Assembly: GCF_001662485.1 (NCBI RefSeq)
Contig: NZ_JMTM01000060.1
Location: 62,001 to 126,000 of the forward strand
DNA length: 64,000 bases
Reading direction: 5' to 3'
Source: Flavobacterium succinicans
Lineage (GTDB): Bacteria; Bacteroidota; Bacteroidia; Flavobacteriales; Flavobacteriaceae
A model generated the notes under the pieces. That model made no database searches. It was not told the origin of the DNA and saw only the letters and a list, made by a program, of their open reading frames with translations. Below, piece by piece: positions 42,167 to 51,699 of this stretch. A program made the position numbers and the translations under genes. Position 1 is the first letter of the stretch; the number at the start of each line of letters is the position of its first letter.

Positions 42167-43615
42167 TTACCCCACAGAACCTTCTAACGAAATTTCCAAT
42201 AATTTTTGGGCTTCCACAGCAAACTCCATCGGTAATTTATTCAACACGTCTTTGCTAAAACCGTTTACGATTAAAGCAATGGCTTTTTCGGTTGGGATTC
42301 CGCGTTGGTTACAATAAAAGACTTGATCTTCTCCAATTTTACTTGTTGTAGCCTCGTGTTCAATTTTTGCTGTTGGATTTTTACTTTCGATGTACGGAAA
42401 AGTATGTGCCCCACAATTATTACCCATTAATAAGGAGTCACATTGCGAAAAGTTACGAGCATTTTCAGCTCTTGGGCTAATTTGTACTAAACCTCTATAA
42501 CTGTTTTGTGATTTTCCTGCCGAAATACCTTTAGAAATAATAGTCGATTTGGTATTTTTTCCCAAATGTATCATCTTAGTTCCCGTATCGGCTTGTTGGA
42601 AATTATTCGTTACTGCAATAGAGTAAAACTCTCCTACTGAATTATCTCCTTTTAATACGCAAGATGGATATTTCCAAGTTACCGCAGATCCGGTTTCTAC
42701 TTGTGTCCAAGAAATTTTTGCATTAGTTTCACAAAGCCCTCTTTTGGTTACAAAATTATACACCCCACCTTTACCCTCTTTGTTCCCAGGGAACCAGTTT
42801 TGTACGGTAGAATATTTGATTTCGGCATTATCCAAAGCAATCAATTCTACCACAGCCGCGTGCAATTGATTCTCGTCACGACTTGGTGCTGTACAACCTT
42901 CTAGATAAGAAACATAACTTCCTTCGTCAGCAATGACCAAGGTGCGTTCAAATTGTCCTGTTCCTGCTTGATTAATTCGGAAGTAGGTAGACAATTCCAT
43001 TGGACATTTAACTCCTTTTGGAATATAACAGAAAGAACCGTCTGAGAATACTGCCGAGTTTAAAGCAGCATAAAAGTTGTCTTTCTGAGGAACAACAGTA
43101 CCTAAATATTTACGAACTAAATCTGGATGTTCTTTGATGGCTTCTGAAATCGAACAAAAGATAATTCCTTTCTCGCCCAACGTTTTCTTGAAAGTTGTTG
43201 CTACTGATACGGAGTCAACCACGATATCCATGGCTACATTGTTCATCATTTTTTGTTCATCAACAGAGATACCTAACTTTTTATACATTTCTAAAAGCTC
43301 AGGATCAACATCATCCAATGTTTTGTTTGGATCTACTGCTTTTGGCGCGGAATAATAAGAAATGGCTTGAAAATCTGGTTTTTCATAATGTACATTCGCC
43401 CATTCTGGTTCGATCATTTCTTGCCAAGCACGAAACGCTTCAATGCGCCAATCGGTCATCCATTGTGGCTCTTCTTTCTTTTTTGAAATCGCTCTAACAA
43501 TGTCTTCATTTAATCCAATAGGAAACGTTTCGGAATCCAAATTGGTGTAAAATCCGTATTCGTATTCTTTATTTTCTAGTTCGATTTTTAAATCGTCCTC
43601 AGTATATTTACTCAT
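42167..43615 (-). CDS. sufB: Fe-S cluster assembly scaffold SufB
   Basis: A 482-residue SufB, the scaffold subunit on which the cluster forms. Typical segments are [68 protein letters not shown] with the conserved Cys, and [26 protein letters not shown]. Length is normal. It lies 10 bp after the IscA-type gene and upstream of the toxin-antitoxin pair. Confidence 0.97.
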   Translation of the reverse strand: MSKYTEDDLKIELENKEYEYGFYTNLDSETFPIGLNEDIVRAISKKKEEPQWMTDWRIEAFRAWQEMIEPEWANVHYEKPDFQAISYYSAPKAVDPNKTLDDVDPELLEMYKKLGISVDEQKMMNNVAMDIVVDSVSVATTFKKTLGEKGIIFCSISEAIKEHPDLVRKYLGTVVPQKDNFYAALNSAVFSDGSFCYIPKGVKCPMELSTYFRINQAGTGQFERTLVIADEGSYVSYLEGCTAPSRDENQLHAAVVELIALDNAEIKYSTVQNWFPGNKEGKGGVYNFVTKRGLCETNAKISWTQVETGSAVTWKYPSCVLKGDNSVGEFYSIAVTNNFQQADTGTKMIHLGKNTKSTIISKGISAGKSQNSYRGLVQISPRAENARNFSQCDSLLMGNNCGAHTFPYIESKNPTAKIEHEATTSKIGEDQVFYCNQRGIPTEKAIALIVNGFSKDVLNKLPMEFAVEAQKLLEISLEGSVG

Positions 43616-43625
43616 ATTTTTTTAT

Positions 43626-43955
43626 TTATAGAGAAAAAGATTCCCCACATCCACAGGTTCTTTGTGCGTTTGGATTATTAAAAACAAATCCTTTTCCGTT
43701 TAATCCTCCGGAAAATTCTAAAATGGTTCCTGCTAAATACAGAAACGATTTTTTTTCGACTGCTATTCTTACATTATTATCTTCAAAAACTTTATCGTTT
43801 TCTCCTATTGCTTTATCGAAGGTTAAATCATAAGATAATCCTGAACAACCACCTGATTTAACGCCGACTCTAACGTAATCATTGGTAGCATCAAAACCAT
43901 CGTCTTTCATCATCTCGATAATTTTTTTACTAGCTGCTTCAGAAACTTGTATCAT
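43626..43955 (-). CDS. IscA/SufA-type Fe-S carrier (HesB family)
   Basis: A 109-residue A-type carrier. The three conserved cysteines are present: Cys37 in SGGCSGLSYDL and Cys101 and Cys103 in RTCGCGESF. It carries newly made clusters to targets. It is the first gene of the suf operon; a TACATTTG -7 box (43985-43992) lies just upstream. SufA, IscA or ErpA cannot be told apart by sequence reading alone. Confidence 0.93.
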   Translation of the reverse strand: MIQVSEAASKKIIEMMKDDGFDATNDYVRVGVKSGGCSGLSYDLTFDKAIGENDKVFEDNNVRIAVEKKSFLYLAGTILEFSGGLNGKGFVFNNPNAQRTCGCGESFSL

Positions 43956-43984
43956 TGTTATATTGATTTTGTCTAAATTAACTG

Positions 43985-43992
43985 CAAATGTA
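43985..43992 (-). promoter_or_regulatory. -7 promoter box TACATTTG of the suf operon
   Basis: On the minus strand TACATTTG matches TAnnTTTG and lies 29 bp before the IscA-type gene start, so it is the likely main suf promoter. Confidence 0.5.
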
Positions 43993-44131
43993 TTACTTTA
44001 AAAAGTTTTTGTTGTGCTTCTTTACATTTTTATGATTGATGATTCAATAAGAAAAATTGATACCATCATTAGTTAAAAAAATAATATATTTAGCCAAATT
44101 ATTTATAACCAGAAAACTAATCAAATTATTT

Positions 44132-45091
44132 ATGGAAGAAACAGTAACCCAAAAACAAGAGTATCAATTGGCCTACACCGGAAAAGGCAGCGATTTTTTT
44201 AGTGTCATTATCGTTAATTGGCTTTTAACCTTGATTACATTAGGTATTTATTACCCTTGGGCCAAAGCCAAACAACTCAACTATCTTTATGGAGAAACAC
44301 ATCTTAATGGTGACTCATTCGCTTTTCACGGTACTGGAAAAGAAATGTTTAAAGGTTTTATCAAAGCCTTATTAATTTTCGGATCGCTTTATGGTATCCT
44401 TTTTTTATTAGTTCACTTGCAAATGCCGGTTGTTGGCTTACTGCTATTCTATTTAGGTTTCTTGGCACTATTACCCTTGGCCATTCATGGTTCATACCGT
44501 TATAGAATGTCTAGAACTTCTTGGAGAGGCATTCGATTTGGTTATAGAGGAGATCGTAAAGAATTTACTTTAAATTTCTTCAAATGGATCCTTTTGACTA
44601 TCGTAACATTAACAATTTATGGTTCATGGATGACAATTAACATGAGACGATACCTAATTAGTAACATCCGCTTTGGTGATGCTGAATTTAGTTATAATGG
44701 AGATGGTGCAGACTATTTCTTTCTAAACATAAAAGGATATTTATTAACTGTTTTTACACTTGGAATTTACATATTTTGGTGGCAAAAAGACTTATTTAAC
44801 TACTATGTTTCTAATTTAAGTTTACACAAAGACGACAAAGAATTGCAATTGACTTCAACAGCTACTGGTGGAGATTTTCTTAGCTTAGGAATTACCAATC
44901 TTTTGATTTTGATTTTTACCCTTGGTTTAGGCTATGCTTGGGTAGTCACTAGAACTTTGAAATACATTTTTAGCCATATAGAAATTGAAGGAAATATCGA
45001 TTTGGATAGTCTGACACAAACCGAAGAAAACTTCAAAGATGCAACAGGCGAAGATATTAGTGATTTCTTAGATTTGGATTTTATTATTTAA
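44132..45091 (+). CDS. DUF898 (YjgN-like) membrane protein
   Basis: A 319-residue protein starting at ATG 44132 (MEETVTQKQEYQ); the longer frame from 44057 runs into non-coding sequence. It has three copies of a module of one or two helices plus a soluble segment (YTGKGSDFFSVIIVNWLLTLITLGIYYPWAKAK, RGDRKEFTLNFFKWILLTIVTLTIYGSW, YNGDGADYFFLNIKGYLLTVFTLGIYIFW), the DUF898 repeat. Function is unknown. It is coupled to the M48 peptidase gene 3 bp downstream, a common pairing for this family. Confidence 0.88.
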   Translation: MEETVTQKQEYQLAYTGKGSDFFSVIIVNWLLTLITLGIYYPWAKAKQLNYLYGETHLNGDSFAFHGTGKEMFKGFIKALLIFGSLYGILFLLVHLQMPVVGLLLFYLGFLALLPLAIHGSYRYRMSRTSWRGIRFGYRGDRKEFTLNFFKWILLTIVTLTIYGSWMTINMRRYLISNIRFGDAEFSYNGDGADYFFLNIKGYLLTVFTLGIYIFWWQKDLFNYYVSNLSLHKDDKELQLTSTATGGDFLSLGITNLLILIFTLGLGYAWVVTRTLKYIFSHIEIEGNIDLDSLTQTEENFKDATGEDISDFLDLDFII

Positions 45092-45094
45092 AAA

Positions 45095-46204
45095 ATGACT
45101 ACAGTTTCAAAAAGCGTTTTTTATGACGGACGATCTTCTGTTCCAAAAACAATCGATTTATTTTTTGATGCAACTAAAGGGCAGTTTACCTTCCAAATAG
45201 AACCAAAAAGTAGTGTAAATGAAGAAGAAAATTCTTTTCCTGAAAGAAGTGCATCCTATACGTGGTTGATCAGTGCGATTGCATTTGAACATAGGAGTAC
45301 CGCCTTGTTTTTGCAACACGGTGAAGATCCAATTCAAACCATAAAAATTACCGATGCTGCATTGATTACTTCAATTAATCAATTCAGAAAAACATCAGGA
45401 CAATTGAGTTGGTATCAAACGCTTTTACATAAACCTTTGAAATTTCATGTGTTTTTAGCGTTGTTTTTGTTGACAATCATTGGCTTATCGTATATATATA
45501 TTCTACCTTGGGTAGCCGAAAAATCTGTGGTGTTAATTCCTGAAAGTTATGATGACTCATTAGGCGAAACTTTTATAGACGAAAATTCACTTTTAGGAAA
45601 CAGTCAGGTAGAAAAAACTAAAATATTGAATGATTTTGCCGCTAATTTACAACTCAACAACAAAAAGAAATTGAAATTTAAAGTCATCGATGCTGATATT
45701 ATGAATGCCTATGCCCTACCCGATGGTACCATTGTAGTCTATACTGGCATTTTGAATGAAATGAATAATTATGACGAATTAGTGGGTTTGATTGGGCATG
45801 AAGCTGCTCACGTAAACAACCGTCATTCGATGAAAATGCTTTGCAGAAATTTATCAGGTTACCTTTTCATTTCTACTGTTTTAGGAGATGTAAATGGAGT
45901 AATGGCCGTTTTAGGAGATAATGTAAATACGTTGCAATCGCTATCTTTTTCTAGAGAATATGAACGAGAAGCCGACGAAGAAGGTTTTGCTATTGTGACC
46001 AAAAATCACGTTAATCCAAAAGGAATGGTGACTTTATTCCAGCGATTACAGAAAGAACACAGTATCGAAATGCCTGAGTTTTTGAGTACACATCCGGTGA
46101 CAAAAGAAAGAATTCAGTCTATTAAAACAATGATTTCCACCAAAAATCATGTCATTCAAGAAGATTTCAAATTAAAAGCATTGTTTGAAAAACTTCAAAA
46201 ATAA
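45095..46204 (+). CDS. M48 family metallopeptidase
   Basis: A 369-residue membrane-anchored zinc peptidase. The N-terminal ~120 residues are cytoplasmic and rich in charged residues, followed by one hydrophobic helix (FHVFLALFLLTIIGLSYIYILPW), and then the M48 domain with zinc motif HEAAH at residues 235-239 and the downstream SREYEREADEEG glutamate. Related to OMA1/BepA/LoiP-type proteases that handle misfolded envelope proteins. Directly downstream of DUF898 (3 bp gap) and with it one operon. Confidence 0.9.
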   Translation: MTTVSKSVFYDGRSSVPKTIDLFFDATKGQFTFQIEPKSSVNEEENSFPERSASYTWLISAIAFEHRSTALFLQHGEDPIQTIKITDAALITSINQFRKTSGQLSWYQTLLHKPLKFHVFLALFLLTIIGLSYIYILPWVAEKSVVLIPESYDDSLGETFIDENSLLGNSQVEKTKILNDFAANLQLNNKKKLKFKVIDADIMNAYALPDGTIVVYTGILNEMNNYDELVGLIGHEAAHVNNRHSMKMLCRNLSGYLFISTVLGDVNGVMAVLGDNVNTLQSLSFSREYEREADEEGFAIVTKNHVNPKGMVTLFQRLQKEHSIEMPEFLSTHPVTKERIQSIKTMISTKNHVIQEDFKLKALFEKLQK

Positions 46205-46211
46205 AAACAAC

Positions 46212-46252
46212 AAAAACCGCTTAGTTTATAATAATACTAAGCGGTTTTTTTA
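46212..46252. terminator. bidirectional terminator between M48 peptidase and rpiB
   Basis: AACCGCTTAGT (46215-46225) pairs with ACTAAGCGGTT (46236-46246), with an A run before and a T run after, so it serves both convergent genes. Confidence 0.88.
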
Positions 46253-46286
46253 TACTAAAATGGTGCGAAGCACCTCGAAAATTTTT

Positions 46287-46718
46287 TTATTGACAAGCGA
46301 TTTTATTCACTCTATTTTGGTGTCTTCCTCCCTCAAAATCTGTAGCTAAAAAGGTTTCTACAATTTCAACAGCTTGTTGAATAGAAGTAAAACGTGCTGG
46401 AATACTCAACACATTAGCATCATTATGTAAACGAGTTAAATAAGCAATTTCTTTGGTCCAACAAAGACCAGCTCTTACTCCAGCATGTTTGTTTACCGTC
46501 ATTGCAATTCCATTTCCACTACCACAAATAACGATTCCAAAATCGGCTTTACCTTCTTCTACATCGTTAGCAACAGGATGTCCAAAATCTGGGTAATCTA
46601 CTGAATCCTCTGAATCTGTTCCGTAATTGGTAACCTGATGTCCTTTTGATTCTAAATAATGAACAATTGCTTTTTTATAATCTGGTCCTGCGTGATCGTT
46701 TCCGATAGAAATTTTCAT
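46287..46718 (-). CDS. rpiB: ribose-5-phosphate isomerase B
   Basis: A 143-residue RpiB/LacA/LacB enzyme that interconverts ribose 5-phosphate and ribulose 5-phosphate. KISIGNDHAGPDYK is the N-terminal signature, DFGIVICGSGNGIAMTVNKHAGVRAGLC contains the catalytic Cys and the phosphate-binding part, and HNDANVLSIPARF is the C-terminal mark. A TAAATTTG box at 46746-46753 (minus strand) is a plausible promoter. It is the last leftward gene but one before the AT-rich gap. Confidence 0.96.
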   Translation of the reverse strand: MKISIGNDHAGPDYKKAIVHYLESKGHQVTNYGTDSEDSVDYPDFGHPVANDVEEGKADFGIVICGSGNGIAMTVNKHAGVRAGLCWTKEIAYLTRLHNDANVLSIPARFTSIQQAVEIVETFLATDFEGGRHQNRVNKIACQ

Positions 46719-46745
46719 TAGTCAATGTATTTAGTTGTGAGTGCA

Positions 46746-46753
46746 CAAATTTA
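46746..46753 (-). promoter_or_regulatory. -7 promoter box TAAATTTG of rpiB
   Basis: TAAATTTG on the minus strand, 28 bp before the rpiB start, matches TAnnTTTG. Confidence 0.45.
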
Positions 46754-46927
46754 ACCAAACAAATTGAGTTATGGTTATAAATTTTACTTTTAGATCCACC
46801 TAAATATTGATCATTTTTATAGAAAATAGAACAAAAAATAAACTCTTTCCTAACTCACATAAAACTAGTATTTTAACTTTTTTAGCAATTTTGATATTTT
46901 TATAAAATACTAAAAATCAACTCATTT

Positions 46928-47350
46928 ACGCTATAATAAATGTTAATTTTTTGCATTGTTAATACCAAAACCTAATTACTTGATATTCAGTTAACTTTAA
47001 ATTAACACGAAATGTTAATAAGTTAGGAAAGAAAATTAGAAGTTTTTTTAGTTGGTATTAAAAAAATATGTAATCCAAAATAGGAATGAAAAAAACAAAA
47101 AAAGTTTGGCTATTTTTTAGAATAGTTATCAATACACTGAAGAGGTTTATTAACATCTTTTTTTAAAAAACTTATTTACAATTTTATTTCATTTTCTGTT
47201 ATTAACCGTTGTTAATTAAAATTTAAAAAGAACTAAAAATAAACCTTTTAGGTATTAAAAACAGTGTTAATAACTCTAAATAAAAAAGCAAAAGTCCAAA
47301 TTTAATCATTTTATAAAAAAATTATTGCCATTATTAACACGCTATAATAA
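46928..47350. other. AT-rich repeat region, possible replication origin
   Basis: Within a 724-bp gap without genes, ACGCTATAATAA occurs at both ends (46928-46939 and 47339-47350). Between them TGTTAATA or its reverse occurs at 46957-46964, 47013-47020, 47148-47155, 47265-47272 and 47332-47339, plus TGTTATTAACC near 47200. TGTTAATAA differs from the DnaA-box TGTGGATAA at two of nine positions. Gene orientation changes from mostly leftward to mostly rightward here. No exact DnaA box is present, so the call is tentative. Confidence 0.35.
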
Positions 47351-47442
47351 CCATCAAAAAATATTTAAATTTTAAATTTTCTTTTTTATTATTTTAATGA
47401 ATGTTGACAACTTTGAATTTTGAAAAAGTAGGGTAGGAGCTG

Positions 47443-47676
47443 TTAGACAATTTTCAAATGGTTATTGAGGTGGTCTAAAATGGTTTGAACAGTTTCGAAA
47501 TCGTTGGGATGTACTTTGAGTTGAATTCCGCCCAAGGCATTGGTGTAAAAAGGAGCTACCGAAAGAGTGATTTCGTTTTCAAAGAAAAAAGGAATTTTTT
47601 CTAGCTCTAAAATGTGCTTTAAAACCACTATTTCATGTGGATAAGTAAAGACTGCTAAAGTATTAAAATCTTCCAT
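47443..47676 (-). CDS. DUF2007 family protein
   Basis: A 77-residue cytoplasmic protein of the DUF2007 (putative signal-transducing, PII-like) family: FNTLAVFTYPHEIVVLKHILELEKIPFFFENE at the start and GGIQLKVHPNDFETVQTILDHL at the end. The fold is a small ferredoxin-like domain. Function is not known. It is transcribed leftward into the AT-rich gap and is divergent from rnr, 119 bp away. Confidence 0.82.
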   Translation of the reverse strand: MEDFNTLAVFTYPHEIVVLKHILELEKIPFFFENEITLSVAPFYTNALGGIQLKVHPNDFETVQTILDHLNNHLKIV

Positions 47677-47795
47677 GAGGGTTGTTTTTATAAAGATATA
47701 AAAAATAGTTAGAGTTATATTTTATTTAAAACTAAAGCGTATTTACTGTTTACCGTTAACTATTTTGTAATTTTAGACTTTATTAGAAAAGATAT

Positions 47796-49976
47796 ATGCG
47801 TAAAAGATTAAGAAAGCCAATCAAGAAAGAGAAAGATTTTAGTGATAAAATTTTAAAAATATTGGCTCAAAACCCTAACAAAGGGTTTAACTACAAGCAA
47901 ATAGCAGCTACGCTTGAACTAGATGATACTCAAAGTAGAAATCAAATTATCAAAGATTTGAAACTTTTGGCTGCTGCCAAAAAAATAATTGAAACCGAAC
48001 CAGGAAAGTATCTTGTAAAAGCTATTAGCCAAGATTATTACGAAGGAACTATCGATATGACCGGTCGTAAAACGGCTTATTTTATTTGTCCAGATTTTGA
48101 AGAAGACGTTTTTATTCCAACCAATAATTTGAATCGTGCCTTAGACAAAGACAAAGTAAAGGTCTATGTTTACAATCGAAGAAAAGGAAAACGTCCTGAA
48201 GGCGAAGTAATTGAAGTAGTCGAAAGAGCTAAAACTGATTTTGTGGGTGTGATTGACATTCAAAAGAATTTTGCTTTTGTTTCTACTGCCAATCCAAAAA
48301 TGTACACCGATATTTTTATTCCAAAAGATAAAATAGGGGAGGCAGAGCACGGAGATGTCGTTCTGGTTCATATAGAAGATTGGCCTAAAAGAGCCGATAG
48401 TCCTTTTGGTAGAGTAGAAAAAGTATTAGGAAAACCTGGTGAACATGATACCGAGATTCACGCTATTTTAGCAGAATATGGTTTGCCTTCTGAGTTTCCC
48501 ATCGAAGTCGAAACCTTTGCTCAAAAAATTGATACGACGATTCAAGAAAGTGAAATTGCCAAGCGTCGCGATATGCGAGATACACTCACTTTCACCATTG
48601 ACCCAAAAGATGCCAAAGATTTTGATGATGCCTTGTCTTTTAAGAAATTAGAGAATGGTAATTTTGAAATTGGTGTTCATATTGCAGATGTTTCTTATTA
48701 CTTAGAAGAAGGAACTATACTTGATGATGAAGCCTATCAACGCGCCACTTCGGTGTATTTGGTAGATAGGGTAGTACCTATGTTACCAGAGGTTTTATCC
48801 AATTTTGCTTGTTCTTTACGACCTCAGGAAGAGAAATATACGTTTTCGGCTATTTTTGAATTGGATGCCAAAGCCAAAGTAGTGAACCAATGGTTTGGAA
48901 GAACGGTCATTTTTTCAGACCAACGATTTGCGTATGAAGAAGCACAATACATCATTGAAACCAAAGACAATACGATTCCAGTTGAGACTTCAATCACAGG
49001 AAGTAGCTATGTTGTGGCCGACGAAATTGTTGAAGCTACGCTAAAAATGGATGAGTTAGCCAAAATTTTAAGAAGAAATAGAATGAATGAAGGCGCTATT
49101 TCTTTTGATAAAGTTGAAGTAAAATTCAATTTAGATAAAGAAGGAGAACCGGAAGGCGTGTACTTCAAAATAGCCAAAGATGCCAATCATTTGATTGAAG
49201 AATTTATGCTTTTGGCCAATAGAAAAGTAGCGGAATATATTGGAAAACAAAAGAAAACGTTTATTTACAGAATTCACGATGAACCCAATGAAGATAAGCT
49301 AATTGCTATGCAAAATGTGATTGCTAAATTTGGATATAAAATTGACTTTAGAAACAAAGGTGATATCTCTAAATCATTGAATGCCTTGATGGAAGAGGTG
49401 AGTGGTAAAAAAGAACAAAATTTGATTGATACTTTAGCCATTCGTTCCATGAGTAAAGCCAAATATTCAACCGATAATATTGGTCATTACGGATTAGCTT
49501 TCGATTATTATTCTCATTTTACTTCACCCATTCGTAGGTATCCTGATGTAATGGTGCATAGATTGTTACAATTTTATTTAGATGGAGGAAAATCTGTAGA
49601 TGAAGAAACCTATGAAACCAAATGCTTGCATTCGTCAACAATGGAAGGTTTGGCCACCAATGCAGAACGTGATTCTATCAAATACATGCAGGTAAAATAC
49701 ATGCAAAACCATCAAGATCAAGAGTTTTTGGGTGTCATTTCAGGAGTAACGGAGTGGGGAATTTATGTAGAAATCATCGAAAATAAGTGCGAAGGAATGG
49801 TAAGAATTCGTGATATTAAAGAAGATTATTATACTTTTGACGAGAAACAATATGCATTGGTTGGCGCTACTTCACATAATTTATTGCAATTAGGAGACGA
49901 AATTTATGTAAAAGTTAAGAACGCTGATTTGGTTAAAAAACAATTGGATTTTCATTTTATTAGAAGTAATAATTAA
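47796..49976 (+). CDS. rnr: ribonuclease R
   Basis: A 726-residue 3'-5' exoribonuclease. The N-terminal winged helix (KILAQNPNKGFNYKQIAATLELDDTQSRNQIIKDLKLLAA) is followed by cold-shock domains, the RNB catalytic domain with TIDPKDAKDFDDALS (the Asp cluster that binds Mg) and the C-terminal S1 domain (GVISGVTEWGIYVEIIENKCEGMVRI). The end lacks a long basic tail, as expected in Bacteroidota. It degrades structured RNA. It is followed 13 bp later by the GIN-domain gene. Confidence 0.96.
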   Translation: MRKRLRKPIKKEKDFSDKILKILAQNPNKGFNYKQIAATLELDDTQSRNQIIKDLKLLAAAKKIIETEPGKYLVKAISQDYYEGTIDMTGRKTAYFICPDFEEDVFIPTNNLNRALDKDKVKVYVYNRRKGKRPEGEVIEVVERAKTDFVGVIDIQKNFAFVSTANPKMYTDIFIPKDKIGEAEHGDVVLVHIEDWPKRADSPFGRVEKVLGKPGEHDTEIHAILAEYGLPSEFPIEVETFAQKIDTTIQESEIAKRRDMRDTLTFTIDPKDAKDFDDALSFKKLENGNFEIGVHIADVSYYLEEGTILDDEAYQRATSVYLVDRVVPMLPEVLSNFACSLRPQEEKYTFSAIFELDAKAKVVNQWFGRTVIFSDQRFAYEEAQYIIETKDNTIPVETSITGSSYVVADEIVEATLKMDELAKILRRNRMNEGAISFDKVEVKFNLDKEGEPEGVYFKIAKDANHLIEEFMLLANRKVAEYIGKQKKTFIYRIHDEPNEDKLIAMQNVIAKFGYKIDFRNKGDISKSLNALMEEVSGKKEQNLIDTLAIRSMSKAKYSTDNIGHYGLAFDYYSHFTSPIRRYPDVMVHRLLQFYLDGGKSVDEETYETKCLHSSTMEGLATNAERDSIKYMQVKYMQNHQDQEFLGVISGVTEWGIYVEIIENKCEGMVRIRDIKEDYYTFDEKQYALVGATSHNLLQLGDEIYVKVKNADLVKKQLDFHFIRSNN

Positions 49977-49989
49977 TAATAAATAAGCT

Positions 49990-50655
49990 ATGAAGAATAT
50001 AATAGTTGTAGTTACTTTGTTTTTAACGAGTTATTTACAAGCTCAAGTCACCAAGAATTTAGGCGATTTTGATAGTGTAAAAGTATTCGATCAATTGACT
50101 GTAAAGTTGATTCCTTCAAACGAAAATAAAGTCAGTATTTCAGGAACAAGAGCTAGTGAAGTTGAATTTATTAATAATAATGGTCAATTGAAATTAAGAA
50201 TGCCTTTTCCGAAATTAATGTCTGGAAACGATATTAAAATTGAGTTACATTTTAAAAAAATTGAAAGTATTGATGCTAGTGAAGGAAGTTATGTTTCTTG
50301 TGATTTTCCATTCAAACAAACGCTTTTAAGCCTGAATACTAAAGAAGGTGCTACCATAAAAGTCGAATTTGATACAGAAAAAGCAATAATTAGAGCCGTT
50401 TCTGGAGGAATTTTAGACTTGACAGGAAAAACCAACAATCAAACCATTACGATTGCTTCTGGTGGTGTTTTAGAAGCCAAAGATTTAATAAGCTCACAAG
50501 CGACTATAAGCGTTGCAGCAGGAGGAAAAGCTGAAATACATACAACAACCTTAGTGGATGCAAAAGTGAAGGCTGGAGGCTCTATTTACATTTATGGTAA
50601 ACCAAAACAAATTAATCAGCAAACGATCCTTGGTGGAACGATAATTGAAAAGTAA
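49990..50655 (+). CDS. GIN domain-containing (DUF2807) secreted protein
   Basis: A 221-residue protein with a signal peptide (MKNIIVVVTLFLTSYLQAQ) and the GIN/DUF2807 beta-helix: FDSVKVFDQLTVKLIPSNENKVSISG, then repeated short strands such as IEASEGSYVSC-type, LSLNTKEGATIKVEF, LEAKDLISSQATISVAAGGKAEI. The family occurs in many copies in Bacteroidota and is found at the cell surface or periplasm; no activity is established. It follows rnr closely (13 bp) and may share its transcript. Confidence 0.85.
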   Translation: MKNIIVVVTLFLTSYLQAQVTKNLGDFDSVKVFDQLTVKLIPSNENKVSISGTRASEVEFINNNGQLKLRMPFPKLMSGNDIKIELHFKKIESIDASEGSYVSCDFPFKQTLLSLNTKEGATIKVEFDTEKAIIRAVSGGILDLTGKTNNQTITIASGGVLEAKDLISSQATISVAAGGKAEIHTTTLVDAKVKAGGSIYIYGKPKQINQQTILGGTIIEK

Positions 50656-50708
50656 CTTTAACTAGGCTTTTAGCTATTCACTAATTACTATTTACTAATT
50701 ACTACTAA

Positions 50709-51383
50709 ATGATTAACGATATTTTAGCGGGAATTCCTTGGGGAATTTTTTTAAGTTTTATGATTGGTCCTGTTTTCTTTATTTTACTAGAAACTAGTAT
50801 AAGTAAAGGATTTAGAGCGGCAATGGTATTTGATTTAGGCGTTATTTTTGGTGATATTGTGTTTATTTTAATCGCTTATCTTGGAAGTTATCGTTTAATT
50901 ACTAGCCTTAAAGATGAACCTTCTTTATTTATTTTTGGTGGAATTGTGATGCTGGCTTATGGAATAATTTCTTTTATCAAATTGCGAAATACAGAGAAAT
51001 CTCCAGAAGAAATTTTACAAGATGAAATACTTAAAAAAAACTACGGAAGCTTATTTATGAAAGGTTTTTTTCTGAATATTATCAATATTGGTGTGTTGGG
51101 TTTTTGGTTAGCAGTTATCATTTCTGTTGGACCAAAAATGGACATGAAAACGTCAAGAATGTTGACTTTTTTCGTTTCAGTAATTCTTTCTTATTTACTA
51201 ATTGATTGTATTAAAATTGTATTAGCTAAGAAATTAAAATCGAAAATGACGCCTACTAATATTCATAAAATTAAAAAAGGAATAGCCGTAGTTTTAATGA
51301 TTTTTGGATTAGTTTTAATTACCCAAGGTTTTTTTCCAGGGGAAAAACAAATGGTAAAGCATGCTTTAGAAAAGATAGAGTAG
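50709..51383 (+). CDS. LysE family amino-acid/metabolite exporter
   Basis: A 224-residue protein with about six hydrophobic helices. The opening GIPWGIFLSFMIGPVFFILLETSISKGFRAAMVFDLGVIFGDIVFI is the LysE/RhtB signature region, and the linker LRNTEKSPEEILQDEILKKNYGSLFMKGFFLNIINIGVLGFWLAV is typical of flavobacterial members. It likely exports amino acids or related small molecules; substrate unknown. A terminator follows the stop. Confidence 0.9.
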   Translation: MINDILAGIPWGIFLSFMIGPVFFILLETSISKGFRAAMVFDLGVIFGDIVFILIAYLGSYRLITSLKDEPSLFIFGGIVMLAYGIISFIKLRNTEKSPEEILQDEILKKNYGSLFMKGFFLNIINIGVLGFWLAVIISVGPKMDMKTSRMLTFFVSVILSYLLIDCIKIVLAKKLKSKMTPTNIHKIKKGIAVVLMIFGLVLITQGFFPGEKQMVKHALEKIE

Positions 51384-51411
51384 GAGTCATTCCTATTCAA
51401 AAAAAAAAGAT

Positions 51412-51441
51412 AAAGCTTCTGAATTTCAGAAGCTTTTTTTG
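51412..51441 (+). terminator. intrinsic terminator of the LysE-type gene
   Basis: AAAGCTTCTG (51412-51421) pairs with CAGAAGCTTT (51427-51436) and runs into T residues. Confidence 0.85.
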
Positions 51442-51504
51442 TTTAAGACTACACTTTATTTCGTCTTCTATACTATCATATTTTTTAAATTAATGAGTAA
51501 CTAA

Positions 51505-51660
51505 TCAGGTATTATTTTGACATTAAATTGCCTCCAACTTTAGTTGGAGAAATGAAATTTTAAATTTTTAAAGGCTTTATTCAAAATTTATTGCTTTTAT
51601 TTGACTAAAGCCAATGCAATCAATCCCAATCATGACTCCTGCTAAAGTTGGAGACAATTG
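51505..51660. repeat. palindromic REP/BIME-like repeat, copy 2
   Basis: Same order of palindromes as at 28598-28749: CTCCAACTTTAGTTGGAG, the inner AAAGGCTTTA and GACTAAAGCC pair, and the end AAAGTTGGAG. The whole stretch aligns with copy 1 at about four-fifths identity from TCAGGTATT onward, including CCAATGCAATCAATCCCAAT exactly. Confidence 0.7.
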
Positions 51661-51699
51661 AAAGTAAGACAAGCTGAGTAGTTACAATAATTATAAAAA

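Noticed and set aside
46261..46273. GGTGC/GCACC hairpin behind rpiB as an extra terminator
   Set aside because: Only five base pairs with no T run; the strong terminator at 46212-46252 already serves both genes.
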